DNA of 64,000 nt from Streptomyces sp. NBC_00390 (GCF_036057275.1 NZ_CP107945.1:6758001-6822000), one strand, 5' to 3'; positions 16,170-25,052 are shown, counted from the first letter of the stretch. Numbers and translations are program-made. Notes: generated from the letters alone by a model not told the origin.

Positions 16170-16760
16170 GTGTCCCGTCAGGTGTTCCTCTACGACCCGC
16201 CGGAGCGTTTCGTGGCCGGTACGGTCGGGCTGCCTGGCCGCCGTACGTTCTTCCTGCAGGCCTCCGCCGCTGGGCGCGTGACCAGCGTCGCCCTGGAGAA
16301 GACCCAGGTGGCCGCGCTTGCCGAGCGGATCGACGAGCTGCTGGACGAGGTGGTGCGCCGCACCGGCGGCAACGCCCCGGTGCCGGCCATGGCTCCCGCC
16401 GACGTCGCCGACACCGCTCCGCTCGACAACCCGGTCGAGGAGGAGTTCCGGGTCGGCACGATGGCGCTGGCCTGGGACGGCGAGGAACAGCGCATGATCG
16501 TCGAGGCGCAGGCGCTCGTGGAGCTGGACGTGGACTCCGAGGAGGACCTTGCGGAGGCCGAGGAGCGGCTGCTTCAGGACGAGGAGAACGGCCCGCCGAT
16601 GCTGCGTGTGCGGCTGACCGGGGCACAGGCCCGGGCATTCGCCAAGCGCGCGCTGGACGTCGTGAACGCCGGCCGCCCGCCGTGCCCGCTGTGCAGCCTG
16701 CCGCTCGATCCGGAAGGACACGTATGCCCGCGCCAGAACGGATACCGACGGGGCGCCTGA
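16170..16760 (+). CDS. DUF3090 family protein
   Basis: A 196-residue conserved actinobacterial protein, recalled as the TIGR03847/DUF3090 family, starting MSRQVFLYDPPERF. A beta-rich first half is followed by an acidic stretch. The C-terminus has a zinc-ribbon-like ending, CPLCSLPLDPEGHVC, with three cysteines. Function is unknown. The GTG start has a good site (aagggag). Its last 37 bases overlap the start of the next gene, which argues for coupled synthesis of the two products. Confidence 0.82.
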   Translation: MSRQVFLYDPPERFVAGTVGLPGRRTFFLQASAAGRVTSVALEKTQVAALAERIDELLDEVVRRTGGNAPVPAMAPADVADTAPLDNPVEEEFRVGTMALAWDGEEQRMIVEAQALVELDVDSEEDLAEAEERLLQDEENGPPMLRVRLTGAQARAFAKRALDVVNAGRPPCPLCSLPLDPEGHVCPRQNGYRRGA

Positions 16761-17542
16761 CGGCGGTGGATCTGCTCACCAAGGGCGAGCTCACCGTACG
16801 GGGACGGGTCCGCGAGGCATCCAACGCGGTGCTGTACTGCTCGGTTTCGTACGACGGTCAGGAAGCCCACTGCGTATACAAGCCGATCGCCGGCGAGCGC
16901 CCGCTGTGGGACTTCCCGGACGGCACGCTCGCGCACCGCGAGGTCGCGGCGTACGAGCTCTCCGAGGCGACCGGGTGGGGCCTGGTGCCGCCCACCGTGC
17001 TGCGCGACGGCCCGTACGGCCAGGGCATGGTCCAGCTGTGGATCGAGGCCGATCCCGAGGCGCCGTTGCTGGCGCTCGTGGAGGACGAGGAGCCCGGCGC
17101 CGGCTGGAAGGCTGTCGGCTTCGCCGACGTCGGCGAGGGACGCACCGCCCTGCTGGTCCACGCGGACGACGAGCGGCTGCGGCGGCTCGCGGTGCTCGAC
17201 GCTGTGATCAACAACGGCGACCGCAAGGGCGGCCATCTGCTGCCGACGGCCGACGGCACGCTGTACGCGATCGACCACGGCGTCACCTTCAACGTGGACG
17301 ACAAACTGCGCACCCTGCTGTGGGGATGGGCGGGGGAGCCGCTGACCGCGGACGCGCTCGAAGCGCTCGGCACGGTGGCCCGGTCCCTGGCCGAGGGCGC
17401 GCCGCTCGCCACCCGACTGGAGCAATTGCTCACCGCGGACGAGGTGCGTGCGCTCAGGGACCGGGTCGAGGCCCTGCGGGGCACGGGGAAGCACCCTGTC
17501 CCGTCGGGTGACTGGCCTGCGATTCCCTGGCCTCCCGTATAG
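16724..17542 (+). CDS. SCO1664-family protein (PI3/4-kinase-like fold)
   Basis: A 272-residue protein of the family recalled as TIGR03843, with distant kinase-like features. VYKP early in the chain looks like the ATP-binding Lys strand. NNGDRKGGHLL resembles the catalytic loop (D and N placement), and AIDHGVTFN resembles the metal-binding DxG. The substrate is unknown. The ATG at 16724 has a clear site (ggaagg) inside the end of the DUF3090 gene. The next gene, 103 bases on, is mshC, and this adjacency is conserved in relatives as I recall. Confidence 0.8.
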   Translation: MPAPERIPTGRLTAVDLLTKGELTVRGRVREASNAVLYCSVSYDGQEAHCVYKPIAGERPLWDFPDGTLAHREVAAYELSEATGWGLVPPTVLRDGPYGQGMVQLWIEADPEAPLLALVEDEEPGAGWKAVGFADVGEGRTALLVHADDERLRRLAVLDAVINNGDRKGGHLLPTADGTLYAIDHGVTFNVDDKLRTLLWGWAGEPLTADALEALGTVARSLAEGAPLATRLEQLLTADEVRALRDRVEALRGTGKHPVPSGDWPAIPWPPV

Positions 17543-17633
17543 CCCGGAACGCAGCACACACCGCGCCCAGGCGCAAGAATGCCCAACCGGCCAAGATCAG
17601 TGGTCCGGTTCGTATGTGGAACTGGCGTCCGGT

Positions 17634-17639
17634 TACGCT
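17634..17639 (+). promoter_or_regulatory. -10 box giving a leaderless mshC mRNA
   Basis: TACGCT lies 6 bases before the mshC ATG, and no ribosome site is present. A start at or near the A of the ATG would follow. The -35 region (about 17609-17615, gttcgta) is weak. Confidence 0.45.
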
Positions 17640-17645
17640 CATGAC

Positions 17646-18875
17646 ATGCATGCCTGGCCCGCTTCTGAGGTCCCCGCCCTGCCCGGCAAGGGCCGCGACC
17701 TCCGGATCCACGACACCGCGACCGGTGGTCCGGTGACCCTCGACCCCGGTCCCGTCGCCCGTATCTACGTCTGCGGCATCACACCGTACGACGCGACCCA
17801 CCTGGGTCACGCGGCGACCTACAACGCGTTCGACCTTGTGCAGCGCGTGTGGCTCGACACCAAGCGGCAGGTTCACTACGTCCAGAACGTGACGGACGTG
17901 GACGATCCCCTGCTCGAGCGCGCGATCCGCGACGGGCACGACTGGACCGAGCTCGCCGAGCGCGAGACCGCCCTGTTCCGTGAGGACATGACCGCACTGC
18001 GGATGCTGCCCCCGCAGCATTACATCGGCGCCGTCGAGGCGATACCCGGCATCGTGCCGCTCGTCGAGCGGTTGCGGGACGCAGGCGCCGCCTACGAGCT
18101 CGAAGGCGACGTCTACTTCTCGGTCGAGGCCGACCCGCACTTCGGCGAGGTGTCGGGACTCGACGCCGAAGCCATGCGGCTGCTGTCCGCCGAGCGCGGC
18201 GGTGACCCGGACCGGCCCGGCAAGAAGAACCCGCTCGACCCCATGCTGTGGATGGCCGCCCGTGACGGCGAGCCGAGCTGGGACGGCGGCTCGCTCGGCC
18301 GTGGCCGCCCCGGCTGGCACATCGAGTGCGTGGCGATCGCCCTCGACCACCTCGGCATGGGCTTCGACGTGCAGGGCGGCGGCTCGGATCTGGTCTTCCC
18401 GCACCACGAGATGGGGGCCTCGCACGCTCAGGCCCTCACCGGCGAGCACCCGTTCGCCAAGGCGTACGTCCATGCCGGCATGGTCGCCCTGGACGGCGAG
18501 AAGATGTCCAAGTCCAAGGGCAACCTGGTCTTCGTCTCCAAGCTCCGCCGCGACGGCGTGGACCCTGCCGCCATCCGCCTCGCCCTGCTCTCGCACCACT
18601 ACCGGGCGGACTGGGAGTGGACGGACTCCGTGCTCGAGGAAGCGGTGGAGCGGCTCGGGCGCTGGCGCGCCGCCGTCTCCCGGCCTGACGGGCCGTCCGC
18701 CGACGCGTTGGTCGAGGAGATCCGCGGCGCGCTCGCCGACGACCTCGACGCACCGGCCGCACTCGCGGCCGTGGACCGCTGGGTCGCGGCCCAGCACGCC
18801 GAGGGCGGCACGGACGAGGGCGCCCCCGGCCTGGTCTCCCGCTCCGTGGACGCTCTGCTCGGCGTGGCCCTGTAG
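17646..18875 (+). CDS. mshC: cysteine:GlcN-Ins ligase, mycothiol biosynthesis
   Basis: MshC joins cysteine to 1D-myo-inosityl glucosaminide using ATP, the penultimate step to mycothiol. The 409 residues match the family length. It resembles class I cysteinyl-tRNA synthetase without the anticodon domain. The HIGH-type motif is YDATHLGHA (about 48-56), the zinc/cysteine-site Cys is in YVCGITPYD, and the KMSKS loop is EKMSKSKGN (about 284-292). WHIECVAIALDHLG gives further zinc ligands. The ATG at 17646 sits 6 bases after a -10-like TACGCT. The neighbours upstream are a phosphatase and a kinase-like protein of unknown role. Confidence 0.93.
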   Translation: MHAWPASEVPALPGKGRDLRIHDTATGGPVTLDPGPVARIYVCGITPYDATHLGHAATYNAFDLVQRVWLDTKRQVHYVQNVTDVDDPLLERAIRDGHDWTELAERETALFREDMTALRMLPPQHYIGAVEAIPGIVPLVERLRDAGAAYELEGDVYFSVEADPHFGEVSGLDAEAMRLLSAERGGDPDRPGKKNPLDPMLWMAARDGEPSWDGGSLGRGRPGWHIECVAIALDHLGMGFDVQGGGSDLVFPHHEMGASHAQALTGEHPFAKAYVHAGMVALDGEKMSKSKGNLVFVSKLRRDGVDPAAIRLALLSHHYRADWEWTDSVLEEAVERLGRWRAAVSRPDGPSADALVEEIRGALADDLDAPAALAAVDRWVAAQHAEGGTDEGAPGLVSRSVDALLGVAL

Positions 18876-19009
18876 ATCCCCGCGGTGCCGGGGCGGGCCC
18901 GAGCCCGCTCCGGCACCCTTGCCTCCGCTTCGGGGTTCATGCTGCGGGGGCCACCTGTCGTGTGGTGGGGTGTGGTGCGTTCGTCGATGACGAGTCGGAA
19001 GGACGCACC

Positions 19010-19981
19010 ATGGAACGTTCCTTCGCACGCAGAGAATTACTGGGCACGGCCGCCGCCGTCGGCGCGGCCGCACTGCTCGGACCACCGGCCGGCTCCGCAC
19101 GGGCGGCGGACGGATCCGCCGAAGGGCCCTGGCCCGCCCGCTTCCTCCTGCCGAACGGCTTCCAGCCCGAGGGCATCACGATCGGGCGCAGCCCGTACGC
19201 CTACCTGGGCTCGCTCGGCACCGGTGATGTGTACCGGGCGAGTCTGGCCACCGGACGCGGCCGGATCGTGAGCGAGGGGGCCGGCACCGGCCACTCGGTC
19301 GCCGGGCTGAAGATCGACCGGCACGAACGGCGGCTGTTCCTGTCCGGCGGCTTCAGCCGGGAGATCCGGGTCGCCGACGCCCGCTCAGGGGAGATCGTCC
19401 GGAACTTCCCCGTGGGCGCCGCGAACTCGATGGTGAACGATGTGATCCTCACGCCGGGCGCCGCCTGGTTCACGGACTCGTTCCAACCTCAGCTCTACCG
19501 GCTGCCGTTGGACTTGCGGGGCGAGCCAGGCCGGGCGGTGGAGACGGTGCCGCTGGGCGGAGAGTGGGAGCAGGGCACGGACTTCACGGCGAACGGCATC
19601 GAGCGAACCCCGGACGGGTGCGCCCTGCTGGTGGTGAACACCGTGGTCGAGGGCGGCTCGCTGATGCGGGTCGACCCGCGCACGGCCATGGCCCGCAGAG
19701 TCGACCTCGGCGATCTCAGGATCCCCTTCGGTGACGGTCTGTTGCTGCTCGGCCGTCACCTGTACATCGTTCAGCAGCAGCGCAACCAGATCGATGTGGT
19801 CCTGCTGAACGACGCGGGCACCAGGGGCACGGCGATCGGGCGGATCACCGACCCGGAGCGATTCCGGATCCCGACCACGGCCGCGGCCTTCGGCCGCCGG
19901 ATCTATCTGCCCAACGCCCGCTTCGATGTCGGGCCGACGCCGGAGACCGAGTACGACGTGGTGGCGGTCGGCCAGGTGTGA
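19010..19981 (+). CDS. Tat-exported SMP-30/beta-propeller-like protein, TTA codon
   Basis: A 323-residue secreted protein. The N-terminus MERSFARRELLG carries the twin-arginine motif (Arg7-Arg8), then a hydrophobic segment and a likely cleavage near ARA at about 32. The mature part has repeats of the six-bladed propeller type (SMP-30/gluconolactonase-like), such as FLPNGF, GLKIDRHERRLFLSGG and NGIERTPDGCALLVVN. Enzymatic activity is not established. Codon 10 (19037-19039) is TTA, so translation should need the BldA tRNA. The ATG has a site (cggaagga). Export would use the TatA/TatC proteins encoded 35 kb downstream. Confidence 0.78.
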   Translation: MERSFARRELLGTAAAVGAAALLGPPAGSARAADGSAEGPWPARFLLPNGFQPEGITIGRSPYAYLGSLGTGDVYRASLATGRGRIVSEGAGTGHSVAGLKIDRHERRLFLSGGFSREIRVADARSGEIVRNFPVGAANSMVNDVILTPGAAWFTDSFQPQLYRLPLDLRGEPGRAVETVPLGGEWEQGTDFTANGIERTPDGCALLVVNTVVEGGSLMRVDPRTAMARRVDLGDLRIPFGDGLLLLGRHLYIVQQQRNQIDVVLLNDAGTRGTAIGRITDPERFRIPTTAAAFGRRIYLPNARFDVGPTPETEYDVVAVGQV

Positions 19982-19997
19982 GGGGCGCGGATGCTGG

Positions 19998-20029
19998 AGC
20001 GGGGTGGTACCGGCCGGCACCACCCCGCT
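19998..20029. terminator. bidirectional terminator
   Basis: 11-bp stem (agcggggtggt, 19998-20008, with 20019-20029) around a GC-rich loop, between the stops of two convergent genes. Confidence 0.7.
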
Positions 20030-20056
20030 GCTCGTACTGCTCGGCGCTCCTACCGC

Positions 20057-21085
20057 TCAGTCGTCGGACGCATCGGGTGCGTCCTCGTCGCCCTCCGCGT
20101 CCGGCCCGGCTCCGGGCCCCGTCTCCGGCGGTGAACCAGGTTCCGGGCGCGGTGGCTTGGGCGGCCGGGTGCGTCCGCTGGAGGTGTCCCGCAGATACGA
20201 GTCGCCGCCCTCGGTGGCATGACCGCCCGGCGCCTGGCCGTGGCCGCCGTCGCGCCGCCGCAGATAACGCTCGAACTCGCGGGCGATGGCCTCGCCGGAC
20301 GCCTCCGGGAGCTCCGCGGTGTCCCGCGCCTCCTCCAGCGTCTGCACATACTCCGCCACTTCGCTGTCCTCGGCGGCCAGTTGGTCCACGCCGAGCTGCC
20401 AGGCCCGTGCGTCCTCGGGGAGTTCGCCCAGCGGGATGCGCAGCCCGATCAGGTCCTCGAGCCGGTTGAGCAGCGCCAGTGTCGCCTTCGGGTTGGGCGG
20501 CTGCGACACGTAGTGCGGCACCGCCGCCCACAGGCTGACCGCGGGAACGCCCGCGTGCGTGCACGCCTCCTGCAGGATGCCGACGATGCCGGTCGGGCCC
20601 TCGTACCGGGTCTCCTCGAGATCCATGGTCCGCGCGAGATCCGGGTCCGAGGTGATCCCGCTGACGGGCACCGGCCGGGTGTGCGGGGTGTCGCCCAGCA
20701 GCGCGCCCAGGATGACCACCATCTCGACTCCCAGCTCATGGGCGAAGCCGAGGATCTCGTTGCAGAACGAGCGCCAGCGCATGGACGGTTCGATACCGCG
20801 GACCAGCACCAGGTCGCGCGGCTTGTCACCGCCGATCCGGACCACGGACAGCCGTGTGGTGGGCCAAGTGATCTTCCGTGCACCGCCGTCCAGCCACACC
20901 GTGGGCCGGTTGACCTGGAAGTCGTAGTAGTCCTCGGCGTCGAGCGCCGCGAACACCTCGCCCTTCCACTCCCGGTCCAGATGCGCGACCGCGGTGGAGG
21001 CGGCGTCGCCGGCGTCGTTCCAGCCCTCGAACGCGGCCACCATGACCGGGTCGATCAGCTCGGGAACCCCCTCGAGCTCGATCAC
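20057..21085 (-). CDS. PAC2 family protein
   Basis: A 342-residue protein of the PAC2 (proteasome assembly chaperone 2-like) family common in actinobacteria. Seen: MVAAFEGWNDAGDAAS near the N-terminus, LVLVRGIEPSMRW, VVILGALLGDTPHTRP, and GPTGIVGILQ. These form the alpha/beta phosphorylase-like fold. The C-terminal 60 residues are Pro/Gly/Asp-rich and disordered. The GTG at 21085 has an ideal ribosome site (ggaaggagg), and the open stretch upstream is unrelated. A role with the proteasome is suggested only by family name, though the window also holds the proteasome genes. Confidence 0.85.
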   Translation of the reverse strand: MIELEGVPELIDPVMVAAFEGWNDAGDAASTAVAHLDREWKGEVFAALDAEDYYDFQVNRPTVWLDGGARKITWPTTRLSVVRIGGDKPRDLVLVRGIEPSMRWRSFCNEILGFAHELGVEMVVILGALLGDTPHTRPVPVSGITSDPDLARTMDLEETRYEGPTGIVGILQEACTHAGVPAVSLWAAVPHYVSQPPNPKATLALLNRLEDLIGLRIPLGELPEDARAWQLGVDQLAAEDSEVAEYVQTLEEARDTAELPEASGEAIAREFERYLRRRDGGHGQAPGGHATEGGDSYLRDTSSGRTRPPKPPRPEPGSPPETGPGAGPDAEGDEDAPDASDD

Positions 21086-21387
21086 CCAGTGCCTCCTTCC
21101 GAAGTTCCCTTTCGTACACGCCAACCTTACGGCTAACGGGGCCCCGCTCCGCAGCCCTCCTGCACGGCGAGGTGAAGTTCCCCGACGCAGGCATATGCCG
21201 CGGCGTCCGGACCTCTGACCGGCCGATTCATCCGAGCTGTGCAGGGGAAATCGGTATCGGCGCGGAGCTCCCCGCGTCTCGCGCCCGGACGGGGACGGAG
21301 ATCGGATGCCGAGGAGAGGTCCGATGTCCTTCTCGCACAGGCCGGCACGAGGCGGCACGTCGGGGCCGAGCGGCGTGCACGACGAGG
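21086..21387. other. 5' region of the PAC2 gene
   Basis: About 300 bases between the PAC2 start and the end of a regulator fragment. Apart from the ribosome site no element could be assigned. The A/T-richest part is near 21105-21135 (ctttcgtacac, ccttacggctaac), where a minus-strand promoter is most likely. Confidence 0.4.
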
Positions 21388-21792
21388 TCAGAGAGTGGAC
21401 CTCAGCCCCTGCTCCGCGCTCGCCACATGCACCGTGGCCCACGACCTCGCCGCCTCTCCGTCACGGTCACGCAGCGCCGCCAGGATCGCGCGGTGTTCGT
21501 CCAGGGTGCGGCCGACCGCGCCCTTCCGGGTGAGGCCGCGCCACGCCCGGGCCCGCGTCGTCGGCCCCGACAGCCCCTCCAGCAGCGAGCCCAGCACCGA
21601 GTTCCCCGAGCAGCGCACGATCGAACGACGGAACTCCAGATCCGCGGCGGCCGGCTCCTCCACCGACGGGTCGGAATCCAGGGCGTCCAACTGTGCGGCG
21701 AGCTCGTCCAGTTCGTCGTCGGTGATCCGCGCCCCCGCCGTCGCGGCCGCCTCCAGGATGCGGCGCACGGCGAGGAACTCCGGTATGGGCAC
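21388..21792 (-). pseudogene. GntR-family regulator fragment (FCD domain only)
   Basis: The 134 codons match the C-terminal ligand-binding FCD domain of FadR-type GntR regulators. Markers are EFLAVRRILEAAA at the beginning, DLEFRRSIVRCSGNSVLGSLLEGLSGPT in two adjoining parts, the metal-site-like LDEHRAILAALRDRD, and a normal end (HVASAEQGL). The winged-helix DNA-binding half, about 75 residues, is missing. In-frame sequence upstream (HVRCPFGSSGPRHTTPV) is unrelated and runs into the glpD terminator within 50 bases. The piece could be translated from the GTG at 21792 but cannot act as a normal repressor. It appears to be a deletion remnant joined to the glpD 3' flank. Confidence 0.75.
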
Positions 21793-21841
21793 CGGCGTCG
21801 TGTGCCGCGGACCTGAGGAACCGAACGGGCACCGGACATGA

Positions 21842-21874
21842 GAAAGGGGCGGCCCCCCGTGGGCCGCCCCTTTC
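21842..21874 (-). terminator. terminator of the glycerol operon
   Basis: 14-bp perfect stem (gaaaggggcggccc, 21842-21855, with 21861-21874), 5-base loop and A/T-bearing ends. It lies 9 bases after the glpD stop. Confidence 0.88.
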
Positions 21875-21882
21875 GCCTGCTG

Positions 21883-23487
21883 CTACTTACCGAGGATGTC
21901 CTCGACCTTGGCGCGGATCTCGTCCGTCGCGAGACCACGGATCGTCAGCGTCGTACGGCGGCGCAGCACGTCGTCCGCCGTCTCGGCCCACTCGTGGTCA
22001 CGCGCGTACACGACCTGCGCCCAGATCTCGGGCGCGTCCGGGTGGACGCGCTCCGCCAGCGCCGGGTTCTCGTTGGCCAGGCGCGCGATGTCGAACGACA
22101 GCGAGCCGTAGTGCGTGGCCAGATGGCGGGCGGTGTCCGCAGCCATCCGCGGACCGGGCGCGGGCCCGTCCACGAGCAGCCGGTGGGCGACCGCGCGCGG
22201 GTTGGCTATGCCCGGCAGCGGCAGCTTCTTCGGCAGGTCCGCGATCGGCTCCATGTCGTCCGCGAGCGGGCGGCCCGGCAGCTCGGCCAGCTTGTTCATC
22301 ACCGTACGGCCGATGTGGCGGAAGGTCGTCCACTTGCCGCCGGCCACCGACAGCATGCCGCCGCTGCCCTCGGTGACGACCGTCTCCCGCTTGGCCTTCG
22401 AGGTGTCGCCGGGACCGCCGGGCAGCACCCGAAGACCCGCGAAGGAGTACGTGATCAAGTCGCGTGACAACTGCTGGTCCCGGATCGAGAACGCGGCCTC
22501 GTCCAGGATCTGCGTGATGTCCTTGTCGTTGACCGCGACATCCGCCGGGTCGCCCTCGAACTCCTCGTCGGTCGTACCGAGCAGCAGCATGTCCTCCCAC
22601 GGGAGGGCGAACGTGATGCGGTACTTGTCGATCGGGGTGGCCAGCGCGGCCTTCCAGGGGGCGGTGCGCTTGAGGACCAGGTGCGCGCCCTTGGAGAGAC
22701 GGATGGAGGGAGCCGCGTTCGGGTCCTCCATCTTGCGCAGGTGGTCGACCCACGGGCCGGTGGCGTTGAGCACCAGGCGGGCCGTGACACCGAACTCGGC
22801 GCCGTCGGTGCGGTCCTTGAGCTCGGCACCGGTGACCCGGCCCTTGGTGAAGCGCAGGCCCGTGACCTCGGCGTGGTTGAGGACGGTCGCGCCCGCCTGG
22901 ACGGCCGCACGGACCGTCATCAGCGCCATCCGGGAGTCGTTCATCTGGTCGTCGCCGTACACGGCCACGGCCTTCAGGTTCTCCGTACGCAGCTCGGGCA
23001 CGTCACGCGCGGCCTTCGACGCGGAGATGACATGACCGACGCCGTCCCCGAACGCGGAGAGCGCGGAGTAGGCGAAGACGCCTGCGCCGAGCTTGGCCGC
23101 GCCGTGCGGGCCGCCCTTGTAGACGGGCAGGTAGAAGGTGAGCGGGTTCGCGAGGTGCGGTGCCACCTGACGGGAGACCGCACGCCGCTCGAAGTGGTTC
23201 TCGGCGACCAGTTTGACCGCGCCGGTCTGCAAGTAGCGCAGACCGCCGTGCAGCAGCTTGGAGGAGGCGGAGGAGGTGGCGCCGGCGAAGTCGCCGGCGT
23301 CCACCAGTGCCACCCGCAGCCCGGACTGAGCCGCATGCCAGGCAGTGGAGATGCCCAGGATGCCGCCGCCGATCACCAGGAGGTCAAAGGTCGCCCTGGA
23401 AAGCTGCTCCCGAGTTTCGGCCCGGCTCGGGTGAGAGCCGGAGGCCGGGTGCGTCCCGAGGGCCGGGACGCTCTGCAGGGTGGTCAT
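21883..23487 (-). CDS. glpD: glycerol-3-phosphate dehydrogenase
   Basis: A 534-residue FAD enzyme that oxidises glycerol-3-phosphate to dihydroxyacetone phosphate at the membrane and feeds electrons to quinone. The N-terminal FAD fold is VIGGGILGISTAWHAA, then SSKLLHGGLRYL. NATGPWVDH and AGGKWTTFRHIG are family signatures. The C-terminal DUF-type helical cap ends in LATDEIRAKVEDILGK. It is the last gene of glpF-glpK-glpD (gyl operon), starting 6 bases after the glpK stop with a ggag site. From memory the S. coelicolor counterpart is gylB or glpD. Regulation should come from GylR upstream of glpF. Confidence 0.93.
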   Translation of the reverse strand: MTTLQSVPALGTHPASGSHPSRAETREQLSRATFDLLVIGGGILGISTAWHAAQSGLRVALVDAGDFAGATSSASSKLLHGGLRYLQTGAVKLVAENHFERRAVSRQVAPHLANPLTFYLPVYKGGPHGAAKLGAGVFAYSALSAFGDGVGHVISASKAARDVPELRTENLKAVAVYGDDQMNDSRMALMTVRAAVQAGATVLNHAEVTGLRFTKGRVTGAELKDRTDGAEFGVTARLVLNATGPWVDHLRKMEDPNAAPSIRLSKGAHLVLKRTAPWKAALATPIDKYRITFALPWEDMLLLGTTDEEFEGDPADVAVNDKDITQILDEAAFSIRDQQLSRDLITYSFAGLRVLPGGPGDTSKAKRETVVTEGSGGMLSVAGGKWTTFRHIGRTVMNKLAELPGRPLADDMEPIADLPKKLPLPGIANPRAVAHRLLVDGPAPGPRMAADTARHLATHYGSLSFDIARLANENPALAERVHPDAPEIWAQVVYARDHEWAETADDVLRRRTTLTIRGLATDEIRAKVEDILGK

Positions 23488-23493
23488 CTCGTA

Positions 23494-25017
23494 TTACTCC
23501 TCGTCCTCGATCCAGCCCATGGTCCGCTCGACGGCCTTGAGCCAGTCCTTGTACTCGCGTTCACGCTTGTCAGCGTCCATGCGGGGGGTCCACTCGGCGG
23601 CCCTGCGCCAGTTGGCACGCAGAGCCTCGGTGTCCGGCCAGAAGCCGACGGCCAGGCCGGCGGCGTAGGCAGCGCCGAGGCAGGTCGTCTCGGCAACCAT
23701 CGGGCGCACCACAGGGGCGTCCAGGAAGTCCGAGAGCGTCTGCATCAGCAGGTTGTTGGAGGTCATGCCGCCGTCGACCTTGAGTGCGGAGAGCTCGACG
23801 CCGGAGTCCTTGGTCATGGCGTCGGTGATCTCGCGGGTCTGCCAGGCGGTGGCCTCGAGAACGGCGCGCGCAATGTGCGCCTTGGTGACGTACCGGGTGA
23901 GGCCGGCGATCACACCGCGGGCGTCGGAGCGCCAGTACGGGGCGAACAGTCCGGAGAAGGCCGGTACGAAGTACGCGCCACCGTTGTCCTCGACCGACGA
24001 CGCGAGCGTCTCGATCTCGGCGGCGGTGCTGATCAGGCCCATCTGGTCGCGCATCCACTGCACCAGCGAACCCGTGACGGCGATGGACCCCTCGAGGGAG
24101 TACACCGGCGCCTGGTCGCCGATCTTGTAGCCGACGGTGGTGATCAGACCCGAGTACGAGTTGATGATCTTGTCGCCGGTGTTCATCAGAAGGAAGGTGC
24201 CGGTGCCGTAGGTCGACTTGGCCTCGCCCTCGGCGAAACAGGTCTGGCCGAACAGCGCGGCCTGCTGGTCGCCGAGCGCGGAAGCGACCGGGATGCCGTC
24301 CAGGACGCCGCCCTTGACGTGCCCGTACACCTCGGCGGAGGAGCGGATCTCCGGCAGCACGGCCGGCGGGACCTCCATGGACTGCAGGATCTTCTCGTCC
24401 CACTCCATGGTGTGCAGGTTCATCAGCATGGTGCGGGAGGCGTTGGTGACGTCGGTGACGTGGTGACCGCCGTCGACACCGCCCGTGAGGTTCCAGATGA
24501 CCCAGGAGTCCATGGTGCCGAAGAGGATGTCGCCGCGCTCGGCGCGCTCGCGCAGCCCCTCGACGTTGTCCAGCAGCCAGCGGACCTTGGGACCGGAGAA
24601 GTAGCTCGCCAGAGGCAGGCCGGTCTCGCGGCGGAAGCGGTCCTGGCCGACGTTGCGGCCGAGCTCCTTGCAGAGGCTGTCGGTGCGGGTGTCCTGCCAG
24701 ACGAGGGCGTTGTGGACGGGCTCACCCGTGTTCTTGTCCCAGAGGACGGTGGTCTCGCGCTGGTTGGTGATGCCGATGGCCAGGACGTCGGAGGGGGTGA
24801 TGCCACCCTTCTCGATGGCTCCCTGCACCACTTCCTGGACGTTGGTCCAGATCTCGGCGGCGTTGTGCTCGACCCAGCCCGGCTTCGGGAAGATCTGCTC
24901 GTGCTCCTTCTGGTCGACCGAGACGATCCGGCCGTCCTTGTCGAAGACGATGCAGCGGCTGGAGGTGGTGCCCTGGTCGATGGCCGCGATGAACGGGCCG
25001 GCGTGTGCGTCAGTCAC
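23494..25017 (-). CDS. glpK: glycerol kinase
   Basis: A 507-residue FGGY kinase that phosphorylates glycerol with ATP, trapping it in the cell. Seen: AIDQGTTSSRCIVFD (ATP-binding, residues about 11-25), WDKNTGEP, GDQQAALFGQ and the late signature ALKVDGGMTSNNLLMQ. Length is typical. It is the middle gene of the operon; glpF lies 35 bases upstream. S. coelicolor literature names it gylA. The ATG at 25017 has the site ggagc. Confidence 0.95.
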   Translation of the reverse strand: MTDAHAGPFIAAIDQGTTSSRCIVFDKDGRIVSVDQKEHEQIFPKPGWVEHNAAEIWTNVQEVVQGAIEKGGITPSDVLAIGITNQRETTVLWDKNTGEPVHNALVWQDTRTDSLCKELGRNVGQDRFRRETGLPLASYFSGPKVRWLLDNVEGLRERAERGDILFGTMDSWVIWNLTGGVDGGHHVTDVTNASRTMLMNLHTMEWDEKILQSMEVPPAVLPEIRSSAEVYGHVKGGVLDGIPVASALGDQQAALFGQTCFAEGEAKSTYGTGTFLLMNTGDKIINSYSGLITTVGYKIGDQAPVYSLEGSIAVTGSLVQWMRDQMGLISTAAEIETLASSVEDNGGAYFVPAFSGLFAPYWRSDARGVIAGLTRYVTKAHIARAVLEATAWQTREITDAMTKDSGVELSALKVDGGMTSNNLLMQTLSDFLDAPVVRPMVAETTCLGAAYAAGLAVGFWPDTEALRANWRRAAEWTPRMDADKREREYKDWLKAVERTMGWIEDEE

Positions 25018-25052
25018 GGTTGCTCCTGTGGTCTGTGAGGAGGACGTACGGC

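Noticed and set aside
20057..21442. Longer PAC2 start at 21442
   Set aside because: The 119 extra codons have no conserved character; the GTG at 21085 has a near-perfect ribosome site and gives the family N-terminus.
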